From the NCBI GenBank assembly GCA_014649575.1, contig BMTH01000020.1:1-64000 (forward strand): a stretch of DNA of 64,000 nucleotides, in the 5' to 3' direction. A program made the translations under genes and the position numbers. Shown here piece after piece: positions 8,621 to 17,746 of this stretch. Source of the DNA: Streptomyces griseoincarnatus. GTDB taxonomy: Bacteria; Actinomycetota; Actinomycetes; Streptomycetales; Streptomycetaceae. How positions within the stretch are numbered: position 1 is the stretch's first letter; every line of letters begins with the position of its first letter. The notes under the pieces are model-generated. The model was not told where the DNA came from and did not search any database. It worked only from the letters and a program-made list of their open reading frames with translations.

Positions 8621-10876
8621 TTACAGGCCGAGTTCCGACAGTGCTGCTTGCCTGTGTGGGCTGAGGTTGGAGCGGCGGCGGCGCAGGTTGCTCAGCCACT
8701 GGCCCAGGCGTACGGGGGCGCCTTCGATCTTCTCGATGTGGCGCTGGGGGACGTTGAGGTGGCCTTCCCGCTGGCGGAATGCCCGTGCGGCGGCCAACCC
8801 GCGCTGGAAGGCGCGCTCGCGCGCCGGCAGGTGGCTCTCCCCCGCCGGGGATGCGGACGTGCCGGGCAGTTCGCCGAGTCCCAGCTCCTTCAGCAGGCCC
8901 TTCTGTTCGAGGTGAAGGCGGTCGGCTTGGGCGCGTTGGGCCTCAAGCCACTTCTGTGCGTGGGAGGCCGTCTCGTTGTGTTCCAGGCTCTGGCGGGCGG
9001 CGTGGTAGGCCCGTTGCCAGGTGATCGGCCAGGGCGGATTCCACCACCGGTCCAGGGCAGTGAGGGCAGTGGCGCGCTGCTCGGTGAGGCTCTCGGCACG
9101 TGTGCGCTGGGTGGCCAGCCAGCGGCCGAGGGGGAAGCCGTCATGGACTTCCTCGACGGGGGCGGCGAGGTGGCCGTGGCGGGCGGCGTAGGCGGCGGCG
9201 TGGGCCAGTGCCCGGTCGAAGGCTTGCTGGCGGGGGTCCCAGATGATGCCGAGGCGTTCGAGGGCGTGGACGCGTGCGGTGTCGAGGGTGCCCTTGGTGT
9301 GCAGGTGGCGTTGCCAGGTGAGCCAGCGGCCCAGGGGGTAGCCGGTGGTGTCTTCGTAGGCTTGGGGGACGTCGAGGTGGTGGTGGGTGTGGCGGTAGCT
9401 GCGGGCTGCGGCGAGGCCACGGCGCCATTCGGCGCTCTTGGGGGCCAGGACCCGGAGTGAGAGGGCGAGAGCGACTTCATCGGCCTGGGTGGGGCGGTCG
9501 AAGCGAAGCCAGGCTTCAGGGTCTTCGGGGGGTGTGGTGAGGCGGTGGGTGCGGGGGTCTGACAGGCGGGCGTCGAGGCGGTCGTCGTGGGCGCGCAGGG
9601 CCTGGATGGTGCGCCACAGCGGCGTGTAGGCGTCGGCGCCGAGGAGGTCGTCGGGGTCTTCGTCGGGGGTGAGGTAGACGGGGACGACGAGGGTCGCCTT
9701 CTTGCCGGCGTCAGGCTTTTGGCGCAGGGCGCGGCCGACGGCTTGGACGGTGTCGACAGGGCTGTTCTTGGGGTCGGCGAAAACGACGGCGTCGATGTCA
9801 GGGACGTCGATGCCCTCCCCCAGCACGCGGGCGTTCGACAGGACTGCTGGCGTGTCGGGAGTGGTGTGAGAGGTGAACTCGAGCAGGAGTCGGCGGCGGA
9901 CCTGGGGGGTGTGGCTGCCGCTGATCCAGTCCGCCCACAGCCCCTCGGGCCGCAGCTCGGCGGGGAGCGCGGCGGCAGTGTCCGTCAGGGTGGTGGCGAA
10001 GGCGCGGGCGTCGGCAACGCGGTGGTGGAAGGTGAGGATGCGGCGCAGCCGGTGGTCGTGGATGGCACGCAATGCGGCGACCTGGCGGCCGGCCAGGCGC
10101 AGGCCGTCGATGCCGGCGCCAGGTCCGGTGGCGAGCCAGTCGCGCAGGTCTTGGTCCGTAACGACGGGGACGAGGATCTGGTAGTCGGCGAGCAGGCCGA
10201 GGTCGATGGCATCGGAGAGGTTGAGATGGTAGGCGACGGGGCCGAACAGGCTTTCGTCGTCCATCGAGGCCATCATCTCTGCACCATCCCCGTCCTGGGC
10301 GTCCTCGGGGTCCCAGATGCGGGGTGTGGCGGTCAGGTAGAGGCGGCGGGCGGTGGTGACCTGGTCGTCGTGGTGTACAGCTGCCCAGGCCTTGCCGAGG
10401 CGCCCGGCGGTTCTGTGTGCCTCGTCGATGACCACTAGGTCCCAGGCAGGAAGGCGGTGGTCGCGGTGGGCAGCTACCACGGCGGGCAGCGAGGCGTAGG
10501 TGGCGTATGCGGTGACAGGACCGGAGTGAGGCGGGGGGGCGAGGGCGGTCAGCTCGCCGGGGTCGGTGGTGAGGGGGGTGTCGGCGCCGAGCGGTTCGTG
10601 GTCGAGGGCCTGGCGGGCGGAGCAGACGGCGATGGTGGTGCCTTTGCGTCCGGCGGCACGCCAGGAGCGGATGGTCTGGGAGAGCAGGTCGAGTGTGGGC
10701 AGGAGGACCAGGACGCGGCCGCGGGGGGCGATGCGGGCGGTGGTGCGTGCGGCGATCAGGGTTTTGCCGGTGCCGCAGGCGGCGATCACGCTCGCGCGGG
10801 TGTGGTGGCGGAGCGTGGCGGTAGCGGCGGCGACGGCTTCTTTTTGGTGGGGCCGTAGCTCGATGTCGGGGGCCAT
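8621..10876 (-). CDS. SF2 DEAH helicase with helicase-associated (HA) repeats
   Basis: 751 aa. The N-terminal half is a ResIII-type SF2 helicase: GTGKT at 35-39, DEAH at 151-154, a helicase C domain ending in an arginine-finger block with QAVGRALRQ. The C-terminal third consists of several HA repeats of about 65-70 residues, recognisable by recurring elements such as HLDVP, PLGRWL, HLAAP, HLNVP and LGQWLSNLR, with the final W-x-x-x-R block at the end. Such proteins are frequent in Streptomyces accessory regions; substrate is unknown, and HA repeats are thought to bind nucleic acid. It starts 73 bases after the SbcC stop on the same strand, suggesting an operon with SbcCD. A role in DNA processing or defence is inferred from the neighbours. 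Confidence 0.85.
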   Translation of the reverse strand: MAPDIELRPHQKEAVAAATATLRHHTRASVIAACGTGKTLIAARTTARIAPRGRVLVLLPTLDLLSQTIRSWRAAGRKGTTIAVCSARQALDHEPLGADTPLTTDPGELTALAPPPHSGPVTAYATYASLPAVVAAHRDHRLPAWDLVVIDEAHRTAGRLGKAWAAVHHDDQVTTARRLYLTATPRIWDPEDAQDGDGAEMMASMDDESLFGPVAYHLNLSDAIDLGLLADYQILVPVVTDQDLRDWLATGPGAGIDGLRLAGRQVAALRAIHDHRLRRILTFHHRVADARAFATTLTDTAAALPAELRPEGLWADWISGSHTPQVRRRLLLEFTSHTTPDTPAVLSNARVLGEGIDVPDIDAVVFADPKNSPVDTVQAVGRALRQKPDAGKKATLVVPVYLTPDEDPDDLLGADAYTPLWRTIQALRAHDDRLDARLSDPRTHRLTTPPEDPEAWLRFDRPTQADEVALALSLRVLAPKSAEWRRGLAAARSYRHTHHHLDVPQAYEDTTGYPLGRWLTWQRHLHTKGTLDTARVHALERLGIIWDPRQQAFDRALAHAAAYAARHGHLAAPVEEVHDGFPLGRWLATQRTRAESLTEQRATALTALDRWWNPPWPITWQRAYHAARQSLEHNETASHAQKWLEAQRAQADRLHLEQKGLLKELGLGELPGTSASPAGESHLPARERAFQRGLAAARAFRQREGHLNVPQRHIEKIEGAPVRLGQWLSNLRRRRSNLSPHRQAALSELGL

Positions 10877-10949
10877 GGAGGTGCAGCGCTCCGTGAGGTC
10901 GGCTGGGTGCTCAGGAGGGCGTGTTGAAAGCTCCGCTCTCCTGAGCAGG

Positions 10950-13900
10950 TTATTCGGCTGCTTCGGTCAGGTGGGCGAGGGTGGAGCCGGTGGGGCCTTT
11001 TCGGACGTGGAGGCGCTGGGTGATGCGGCGGCGTAGTTCGGGGATGTGGCTGATGACGCCGACGGTGCGGTCGTGGGCGCGTAGGGAGTCGAGGACGTCG
11101 AGGACGTTGTGGAGGGTGTCGTCGTCGAGGGTGCCGAAGCCTTCGTCGATGAAGAGGGTGTCCAGGGGGTTGCCGCCGGCTTCGTGGGTGACGACGTCGG
11201 CCAGGCCGAGGGCGAGGGAGAGGGAGGCGAAGAAGGATTCGCCGCCGGAGAGGGTGTCGGTTTTGCGGGGGTGGCCGGTCCAGGAGTCGGTGATTTCCAG
11301 GCCGAGGCCGGAGCGGGCGCCGTGGGCGGCTTGGTGGTCGGAGTGGCGCAGGGCGTAGCGGCCTTCGGACATCAGGTGCAGGCGGGTGTTGGCGGCGGTG
11401 ACGACCTGTTCGAGGCGGGCGGCCAGGACGTAGGCCTCCAGTTGCATACGGACGCGGGTGCCGGAGGCGTTGCCGGTGGCGAGGTCGGCGAGGTGGCGGG
11501 CGGTGCTGTGGGCCTGCTCGAGTGCTTTGAGGCGCTCGACGACTTCGGCCAGAGCGGTGGTGAGGTCGGTGAGTTCGGTGGTGCGGGTCTGGGCGGTGCT
11601 GGAGGCTGTGACGGCTTGTGCGTGCTGGTCGTCTGCCGCGGCGCGCAGGGCTGCCGCCGTTTCGATGTCGGCGGCCGGCTCGGCGGCTGCTTTTTGCAGG
11701 ATGGGGTCGTCGAGGACGGCTTGGTGAGAGGCTCGGGCCTCACGCCACTTGTTGATCTTTTCCTCGAGGTCGGTCAGGGCCTGCTCGCTGAGCAGGGCCT
11801 GTTCGGCTTCGGTGAGCGTGCTGAACCCCTGCGATGTGGCAGCGTCGGTGGCTTCGCTGGTGCGGGTATGCAGTGTCTGGTTGGCGGTGGTTGTGGTGCG
11901 GGATGCCTCGGCTGCCTGCTCGAGATGGTCGGCGGTGCGGGTGAGGTCGTCGATGCGGGCCGCGAGGGTGGGGGCGGTGCCGCGGGCGGCGTCGAGTTTC
12001 GCGGTGAGCTCTGCGTGCCGCTGGGACAGGTTGTCGTAGTGGGCGTTGCGGTCGGACAGGCCTGCGGTTGCGGTGCTGTCCTGCTGGGTCATGGCCGTGT
12101 GTTCGCGGTCGAGCGCGAGGAGTTCCTCCTCGACACTCCTGCGATCGGCGGCACGCTCGAGGGAGTCGGCCAGCTGCTTGGTGAGTGTCTCGTGGTCGGC
12201 TTTGAGGCTGGCCAGCGGGGTGTCGCCGGCTTCGCCTGTGGCAGCGGCGGCGTTCTCGCGCAGCTGCTGCAACTCGGCCGCGATCTTGTCGCGCTGCTGC
12301 TGGAGGCGCTGGTGGGTCTTCTCGGCGGCTTGTTCGTCTTCGCGCGTGGGATGCCCGTCAGGTGCCTGGGCAGGGTTTGGGTGGGAGCAGGAGCCGCATA
12401 CCGGGCACGGTGCGCCGTCGGTGAGGTCGGTGGCGAGTTCGGCGGCCATTCCCTCGGTGCGTCGGCGGCGGATGTCGATGTGGGCCTGGGCGGCCTTCTC
12501 GGCTTCTTTCTGGGCGGCGGTCAGGCGCTGCTCGGTGGTGGTGATCTGTGCGTGGTGGGCGTCGCGGCGTTCGGCGGCGGCCACGCGATCGCTCAGGCTT
12601 TCCAGCTGGGTCTGCTGGCTTCGGCTTTCTTCCTCGGCCTCGCGGGCTGTCTCTCGGCGGGTTTCCAAGGCGGCGCGCTGGGTGGTCTCCTTTTCGAGCC
12701 AGTCGCGTGCGGTGCGCTGCTGGACGGCGAAGTCCTGCCGCTCGGCGTCGATCCGCTTCAGTTCGGCGGTGAGCTGGTGGAGTCCGGTTTCCTCAGGGAG
12801 GAGGGTGTTCAGCACGGCGATGTCGTCGCGGATGTGTTGTCCGACTGTGGCGAGGTCGGCGGCTTGCAGTGCGGCATGCTCGGGAAGGAGCCGGGTGCGG
12901 GCGTCGCTTTCACGGCTCTGCGCGCGGCCGTGGTCGGCGCGGGCGGTGCTGAGGGCGTGCAGCAGGGGTGCCAGTTGCTGGGCTTGTCGAGCCTGTTCCC
13001 GGCGCCGGGCGAGGGCTTCCTGGTGCGGGGTTTGCTCGTCCAGCCGGTCGAGCTGTTCACGGGCGGTGGCGTAGGTGGTCTGCTGCCTGTGCAGTTCGCG
13101 GGCGGCGGCTTCCAGCTTCTGGTGGGCGAGCTGGTTTCTCTTTGCGTTCTCGGCGTCGGCCTGGGCGGTGAGGGCGTCGGCTTGGCTGGCCTGGATGAGG
13201 TCGCCTGCCCAGGTCAGGGCAGGGTCGGTCAGGGCGTGCGCGGCGTCGGGAGTGGGGGCGTCGTGCTGGGATTTCAGGTCCAGGCCGGCGGCCTGGTGGA
13301 TGCGGGCCGCCAGGTGCAGTACCTCGTCGCGGGCGGCGTCACGGTTCTTCTGGGTGGTGCGGCTGTGGTCGCTCAGCCAGCGCTCGATGAAGGCGTACCG
13401 GTCGGTGTGGAAGAGCTTGCCGAGGAGTTCGCGGCGCTTGCCTGCGTCAGCGTAGAGGAACTTGGTGAACTCGTTTTGGGGCAGGAGAACGACCTGGCAG
13501 AACTGGGTGCGGCTCATGCCGAGCAGGTCCTTGATCTCCTTTCCTGTCTCCTGGTGGGACTTGCTGGAGGCCTCCCAGTGGCCCTTTCCCGCGGAGTCGG
13601 TGGTCCACCGGCTGAGCCGGGTTTCGGCCTTCTGCAGGGTTTCGCCCGTACTGTTCTTCTTGGGGCGCATCTGCTGGGGGACGCGGTCGATGAGCATCCG
13701 GTGGCCGGAGATGGTGACGTCGAGGGTGACCTGGGTGAGCAGGTCGGCTGGGGCGTGGTGGCTGCGCAGCTCCAGATTACGGTCGACCGGGGGTTCGCCG
13801 TACAGGGCGAAGCAGACGGCGGTGAACAGGGTGCTTTTTCCGGCGCCGGTGTCGCCGTGCAGGAGGAACAGGCCATCGGCGGACAGGGCGTCGAAGTCGA

Positions 13901-13958
13901 CGGTGTGGGTGCCGGCGAAGGGCCCGAAGGCCTGCAGGGTGAGGTGGTGCAGGCGCAT
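10950..13958 (-). CDS. sbcC: SbcC-type exonuclease subunit (SMC-like ATPase)
   Basis: 1002 aa, close to E. coli SbcC (about 1050). The N-terminal ATPase lobe has Walker A G35-DTGAG-K41-S42. Long Ala/Glu/Gln-rich coiled coils flank a CPVCG zinc hook near residue 515. The C-terminal lobe carries the ABC signature LSGGES, then Walker B LFIDEGFGTLD. With SbcD it forms the Mre11-Rad50-like nuclease that opens hairpins and trims protein-blocked DNA ends. Its ATG shares one base with the SbcD stop (TGATG), so translation is coupled. Many Streptomyces carry a core sbcCD elsewhere, so this may be an accessory copy; that cannot be told from the window. Confidence 0.93.
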   Translation of the reverse strand: MRLHHLTLQAFGPFAGTHTVDFDALSADGLFLLHGDTGAGKSTLFTAVCFALYGEPPVDRNLELRSHHAPADLLTQVTLDVTISGHRMLIDRVPQQMRPKKNSTGETLQKAETRLSRWTTDSAGKGHWEASSKSHQETGKEIKDLLGMSRTQFCQVVLLPQNEFTKFLYADAGKRRELLGKLFHTDRYAFIERWLSDHSRTTQKNRDAARDEVLHLAARIHQAAGLDLKSQHDAPTPDAAHALTDPALTWAGDLIQASQADALTAQADAENAKRNQLAHQKLEAAARELHRQQTTYATAREQLDRLDEQTPHQEALARRREQARQAQQLAPLLHALSTARADHGRAQSRESDARTRLLPEHAALQAADLATVGQHIRDDIAVLNTLLPEETGLHQLTAELKRIDAERQDFAVQQRTARDWLEKETTQRAALETRRETAREAEEESRSQQTQLESLSDRVAAAERRDAHHAQITTTEQRLTAAQKEAEKAAQAHIDIRRRRTEGMAAELATDLTDGAPCPVCGSCSHPNPAQAPDGHPTREDEQAAEKTHQRLQQQRDKIAAELQQLRENAAAATGEAGDTPLASLKADHETLTKQLADSLERAADRRSVEEELLALDREHTAMTQQDSTATAGLSDRNAHYDNLSQRHAELTAKLDAARGTAPTLAARIDDLTRTADHLEQAAEASRTTTTANQTLHTRTSEATDAATSQGFSTLTEAEQALLSEQALTDLEEKINKWREARASHQAVLDDPILQKAAAEPAADIETAAALRAAADDQHAQAVTASSTAQTRTTELTDLTTALAEVVERLKALEQAHSTARHLADLATGNASGTRVRMQLEAYVLAARLEQVVTAANTRLHLMSEGRYALRHSDHQAAHGARSGLGLEITDSWTGHPRKTDTLSGGESFFASLSLALGLADVVTHEAGGNPLDTLFIDEGFGTLDDDTLHNVLDVLDSLRAHDRTVGVISHIPELRRRITQRLHVRKGPTGSTLAHLTEAAE

Positions 13959-15160
13959 CAGACGGTTTCCTTTTGCTGTTCGTTCACGCGGGCGGCGTCG
14001 ACGGCCTGCTGGAGCAGGGCGTGTTCGTCGGGCGTGGGTGCGCTGCCGCGCAGGTCGGTGATGAAGTCGCAGGCGATGTCGAGTTCGGTGCGGCCTTGGA
14101 GGCGTTGCGTGTAGGTGGGGGTGTCGGTGGCCTGGGCGGGGATGAAGGCGCGCTGGTGCTTGAGGCTGAGTGTGTGGGGGAAGCGGCGGCGCAGCCGGGC
14201 CATGGCCTCGAAGGGCAGGGCCGGGTCGGTGAGGGTGACCTCGAGCCAGGCGTCCTTGAGTGTTTCGTGGTCGGGGTGGTTGAGGAGGTCCTCGAGGGGG
14301 CCTTGGATGCGTTCCAGGCGGTGGGGGGTCGGGCAGGGCAGGCGGGTGACGGTGGGGGTTGTGCCGGGGGTGAGGTCGACCAGGGTGAAGGACTTGGTGT
14401 GGCCGGCTTCGGAGAAGGAGTAGGGCAGGGGGGAACCGCTGTAGTGGGCGCGGTCGGTGATCTTCTGGGGGCCGTGGAGGTGACCGAGGGCGACGTAGTC
14501 GATGCCGTCGAAGACGTCCGCGCCGACGTGGGCGACGCCGCCAACGCTGATGTCGCGTTCGCTGGTCGATTCTTCTACTCGGGGTTCCTCACTCTGGCCG
14601 GTGCCGGGGGTGACGAAGGCGTGGGCAAGGACCACGGAGCGGGTCCCGGCCGGCTGGTGGTTGGTGAGATCGGAGTGGATCTTGTGCAGGGCGGCGGTCA
14701 GCACCGCGCGGTGGGATGCGGCCTCTGCCTCGAGCTGGGTGCGGACCATGGACGGTTCGAGGTAGGGGATGCCGTACACGGCGACGGGGCCGTCGGCGTC
14801 GTTGAGGACGACGGGGACGTCGCAGGTGTCCGGGTCGGTGCGCAGATGGATGCCGGCGCGGGCGAAGAGGCCGGATCCGACGCCGAGGCGGTGGGCCGAG
14901 TCGTGGTTCCCGCTGATCATGATGATCGGCACGCCGAGGTCCGCGAAGCGGTGCAGGGCGCGGTTGAACAGGCGCACGGCGTCCAGGCTGGGGATGGCAC
15001 GGTCGTAGATGTCGCCGGCCACGAGGATCGCGTCGATGGCCTCGGTGCGGGCTGTGGCGACCATGTGGTCGAGGAAGGCGCGTTGGGCGGGGATCAGGTC
15101 TTCTCCGTGGAACCGGCGGCCCAGGTGCCAGTCCGAAGTGTGCAGAAACCGCATGAGCAC
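13958..15160 (-). CDS. sbcD: SbcD-type exonuclease subunit (metallophosphatase)
   Basis: 400 aa. Calcineurin-like phosphoesterase motifs appear in order: TSDWHLG (D9, H11), VAGDIYD, GNHD, LAHAF and ALGHLHG. This is the manganese-dependent nuclease subunit partnering SbcC, which overlaps it by one base. The start is uncertain: GTG at 15160 or ATG six bases downstream, neither with a strong ribosome site. It is the first gene of the minus-strand series SbcD, SbcC, HA-helicase, Mrr nuclease. SbcCD cuts DNA hairpins and palindromes, which is notable beside a hairpin-rich terminal sequence. Confidence 0.92.
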   Translation of the reverse strand: MLMRFLHTSDWHLGRRFHGEDLIPAQRAFLDHMVATARTEAIDAILVAGDIYDRAIPSLDAVRLFNRALHRFADLGVPIIMISGNHDSAHRLGVGSGLFARAGIHLRTDPDTCDVPVVLNDADGPVAVYGIPYLEPSMVRTQLEAEAASHRAVLTAALHKIHSDLTNHQPAGTRSVVLAHAFVTPGTGQSEEPRVEESTSERDISVGGVAHVGADVFDGIDYVALGHLHGPQKITDRAHYSGSPLPYSFSEAGHTKSFTLVDLTPGTTPTVTRLPCPTPHRLERIQGPLEDLLNHPDHETLKDAWLEVTLTDPALPFEAMARLRRRFPHTLSLKHQRAFIPAQATDTPTYTQRLQGRTELDIACDFITDLRGSAPTPDEHALLQQAVDAARVNEQQKETV

Positions 15161-15346
15161 AGACAGTAACTAGTGCGGGGAGTGCTGTGGGTGGTTTTCC
15201 TGATAAACGGTGTTCCGGAAAGGGTGCGCGGGGTGCGTGGGGAACGGTTTCTTCGCCTGCCGCGCCGCGGGCTTGCGGGCTGCTGTGCCCCCGGGTGATT
15301 GTCAGTGGTAGGCGGCAAGATAGGCGGTGGGGGGAAGGAGGATGTG

Positions 15347-15559
15347 ATGTCGTTATCGCGTTCTACCGGTACTGGATCCACCGTTGCACCGAGTGGGTGC
15401 CGCTGGTGTGGGATTGAGGCGCGCGGGCATGGCCGGCAGCACGTCGTGGGGGTGGGCTGGCATGTCTGGACGGCGCCGACGCCGCAGCAGCGCAAGGAGC
15501 GGATGCTGCAGCGGCGCGCCGTGAGGCCGGTCAGGAAGCCAGGGCCCGGAGGTCGCTGA
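15347..15559 (+). CDS. Small Cys/His-rich protein, conserved actinobacterial type
   Basis: 70 aa. The ATG at 15347 has AAGGAGG at 15335-15341, a near-ideal ribosome site. It contains CRWCG near residue 20, then RGHGRQH and GWHVWTAPT, followed by a basic tail (QQRKERMLQRR). CxxC plus nearby His residues suggest a mini zinc ribbon, though only one CxxC is present. Similar short proteins are common in Streptomyces accessory DNA; function unknown. It runs convergently into the OLD-type gene and overlaps its 3' end by 29 bases. Confidence 0.6.
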   Translation: MSLSRSTGTGSTVAPSGCRWCGIEARGHGRQHVVGVGWHVWTAPTPQQRKERMLQRRAVRPVRKPGPGGR

Positions 15560-17354
15560 AGGCCTTGGTCAGCTGCGAGGGGACGTCTTCGCGGGTTTTG
15601 AGGGTGGTGACCAGGCCGTAGAGCATGTCGTCCTTGCCGTCGGGGCTGGTGTGCTCCGCCTGCTCTTTGATCATGGTCAGGACGCGGGCGCTGAACTTGC
15701 CGCCGCGGTGTGCGGTGAAGTCCTCGGCGGTCCACTGGACGCCTTCGGGGCGGGTCCAGTGGATGTTGGCGGCTGTGGCCCACTGGGCGTCGGTGAAGAG
15801 TTCCTCGAGTTCGTTGTACCCGTCTGCTTCGCCGATCCAGGTGACCTGGGTGTCGAGGTCGAGTCCGGCCTTGATCAGTCTTTCCGTCCTGAAGTGCTTG
15901 TTGGTACGGCTGTCGGCGTCGACCATCAGCATGACGGTGCGGCGGTTCTTGACGAGGTAGCCAGCCAGGTGGAGGGCGCCTTCGTTGTTGCCGCAGGCCC
16001 ACAGGGCGATGCCCGCCGCCTGGAGGGACAGGCCCTGGGAGAGGCGGAACAGCAGCGGCAGGCACTGCTGTTCCGTGGGGCCCTCGACGGCGAGGAAGCA
16101 CCGTTCGTGCAGCAGGACGGAGTTGCGCAGTCCCACGGCGGAGGCGATCTGTCCGAGGTGGAAGTCGATCCCTTCGTGGGATTCGTCCGCGAGGCGTTCG
16201 ACGACGGTGCGGCCGCTGTCGCCGAGGCGGAGGTGGACGACGTCAGCGATGTCGACACCGTCGATGAGGTTCATCGAGTGGGTAGCGACGACGACGCTGA
16301 CGTGGGGCAGGGCGCACTGTTTGCGGATGATGTCCATGACGGTGCGCTGGTGGCGGTAGTCCAGGTGGGTATCGGGCTCGTCGTAGACGACGATCGTCTG
16401 GGTCGGCTCCGCATCGCTCCCCTCCCCCGCGGCAAGTTCGCTGTTCTCGAGCAGGTTGCTGGTCCACTCCCACACCGCGAGAGCGATCCGGCGGTTGCTG
16501 CCCTGTCCGGAGCGGGTGAGGTCCACCGGCTCGCCGTCGGCCTTGGAGACTTCCAGGGGGGCGCGCTTGAAGCCGCCCTTGAAGGAGACCTCGGGCTTCA
16601 CCTGCACGCCAACGAATTCCCGGCAATGCTGGCGGATGTGCCGGCACAGTGAGTCGGCTTCCTTCTCCAGGCGCTGGGTGATCTCCGATTCGATCTCCCT
16701 GACCCGGCCCTGGAGCGTTTCGTCCTCCAGGTAGGTTTCGTAGCAACTGCTCAGTGCGGTACGCACCGCGTCATCGGGCCTCTCGTCCTTGCCTCCGAAC
16801 GGCAGCAGGCGCGGCAGACGCTCCTGGAGTTCCTTGGGCAGCGGCTGCCACTGCTCCACCTGCGGCGCCGTGGCCGCGTAGGCAGTGAGGGCCTGCAACA
16901 GGTCGTCTCTGCGAGGGCCGTCCGGGGACACCGATAACTCGGCAGCCAGCTCGGCAAGCTGCCCCTTTAGCAGACGGCTCATGTCGTGGAGCCGGCTGTC
17001 GGCCGGCCGGGAACCGAAGTACTGCCACTGGGCCGGCTGCCCCTCTTCGGAAATACGGCGGATCCGGAGCGTCCGCGGCAGGCCGGTAGAGGACTGCTCC
17101 ATGGCATCGAGGCGGAAGTCCCCTTCGACCGAAGTGCTGGAGCAGCGGCGGCCGCCTGCCGATCCTTCCGCCTGCTCGTAGGTGCGGTCCTCGTCCGTCA
17201 GCCGATGGTCGCCCAGCAGGAAGGCCAGCGCCGTCAGTACGGCGCTCTTCCCGCCGTCGTTGTGGCCGGCCAGGATCGTCGGACTGCTGACCGGGATGTC
17301 CTCGATGCGGGCCAGGGAGCGGAAGCCGCAGGCAGAAAAACGGGTGAGGTACAC
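15531..17354 (-). CDS. OLD-family nuclease (AAA ATPase plus TOPRIM)
   Basis: 607 aa, GTG start. The N-terminal ABC-type ATPase has Walker A G30-HNDGG-K36-S37, Walker B with IVVYDEPDTHLDY and an H-loop ATHSMNLI. The C-terminal TOPRIM starts at about 420 with LAVEGPTEQQ (catalytic Glu) and has VMLMVDADS near 478 (the DxD pair). OLD-family enzymes are ATP-regulated nucleases, many of them anti-phage. In contrast to Gabija loci, no UvrD helicase is adjacent, so it is closer to a stand-alone class 1 OLD or to an undefined system. Upstream, on the same strand but 393 bases away, lies the Mrr-type operon. Confidence 0.88.
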   Translation of the reverse strand: MYLTRFSACGFRSLARIEDIPVSSPTILAGHNDGGKSAVLTALAFLLGDHRLTDEDRTYEQAEGSAGGRRCSSTSVEGDFRLDAMEQSSTGLPRTLRIRRISEEGQPAQWQYFGSRPADSRLHDMSRLLKGQLAELAAELSVSPDGPRRDDLLQALTAYAATAPQVEQWQPLPKELQERLPRLLPFGGKDERPDDAVRTALSSCYETYLEDETLQGRVREIESEITQRLEKEADSLCRHIRQHCREFVGVQVKPEVSFKGGFKRAPLEVSKADGEPVDLTRSGQGSNRRIALAVWEWTSNLLENSELAAGEGSDAEPTQTIVVYDEPDTHLDYRHQRTVMDIIRKQCALPHVSVVVATHSMNLIDGVDIADVVHLRLGDSGRTVVERLADESHEGIDFHLGQIASAVGLRNSVLLHERCFLAVEGPTEQQCLPLLFRLSQGLSLQAAGIALWACGNNEGALHLAGYLVKNRRTVMLMVDADSRTNKHFRTERLIKAGLDLDTQVTWIGEADGYNELEELFTDAQWATAANIHWTRPEGVQWTAEDFTAHRGGKFSARVLTMIKEQAEHTSPDGKDDMLYGLVTTLKTREDVPSQLTKAFSDLRALAS

Positions 17355-17746
17355 AGTCGACGTGCTCCGAATCTCCCCTTCCCCGGCCGGTAGGGGTGAC
17401 GTGCGGTGTTGGACGGGCAGAAGGGGCGCTCGAGACGCCAGCGCAGACCGTCATACTAGAGGCATCTCTCACAACAACCGCACGTTTCCCACCACTTGTA
17501 CCAGCTCGCCGCTCGCATGCCGCTGAAGGACGGATACGGGCGCTTGACTCTGTCCGGCGGGGCTGGCGGCCTCGGCTCCGGACGGCGAACGGGCTCCGGA
17601 GCCAATCGCGGGAGTCGAGTGGGTGTGGGGGCGGCAAGGGCTCAGCAGAGTCGACGCAGGCCAACGGTTCGGTCGCTTCCCTGCCCCGTTGGCCGGAGAA
17701 AGCTGATGCAGTCCAGCACGCGGCCGCTGGCGGCTGCGGCTGCGGG
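17355..17746. other. Gene-less interval
   Basis: Lies between the OLD-type gene start and the 3' end of the second Mrr-type gene. It should contain the promoter of the OLD-type gene, but I see no convincing -35/-10 pair, terminator or RNA. Confidence 0.5.

Noticed and set aside
11109..14114. 1001-codon plus-strand frame opposite sbcC
   Set aside because: Gly/Val-rich antisense of SbcC without domains.
15531..17354. Second Gabija system around the OLD-type gene
   Set aside because: No UvrD-like helicase is adjacent; the flanking genes are a small Cys/His protein and Mrr nucleases.
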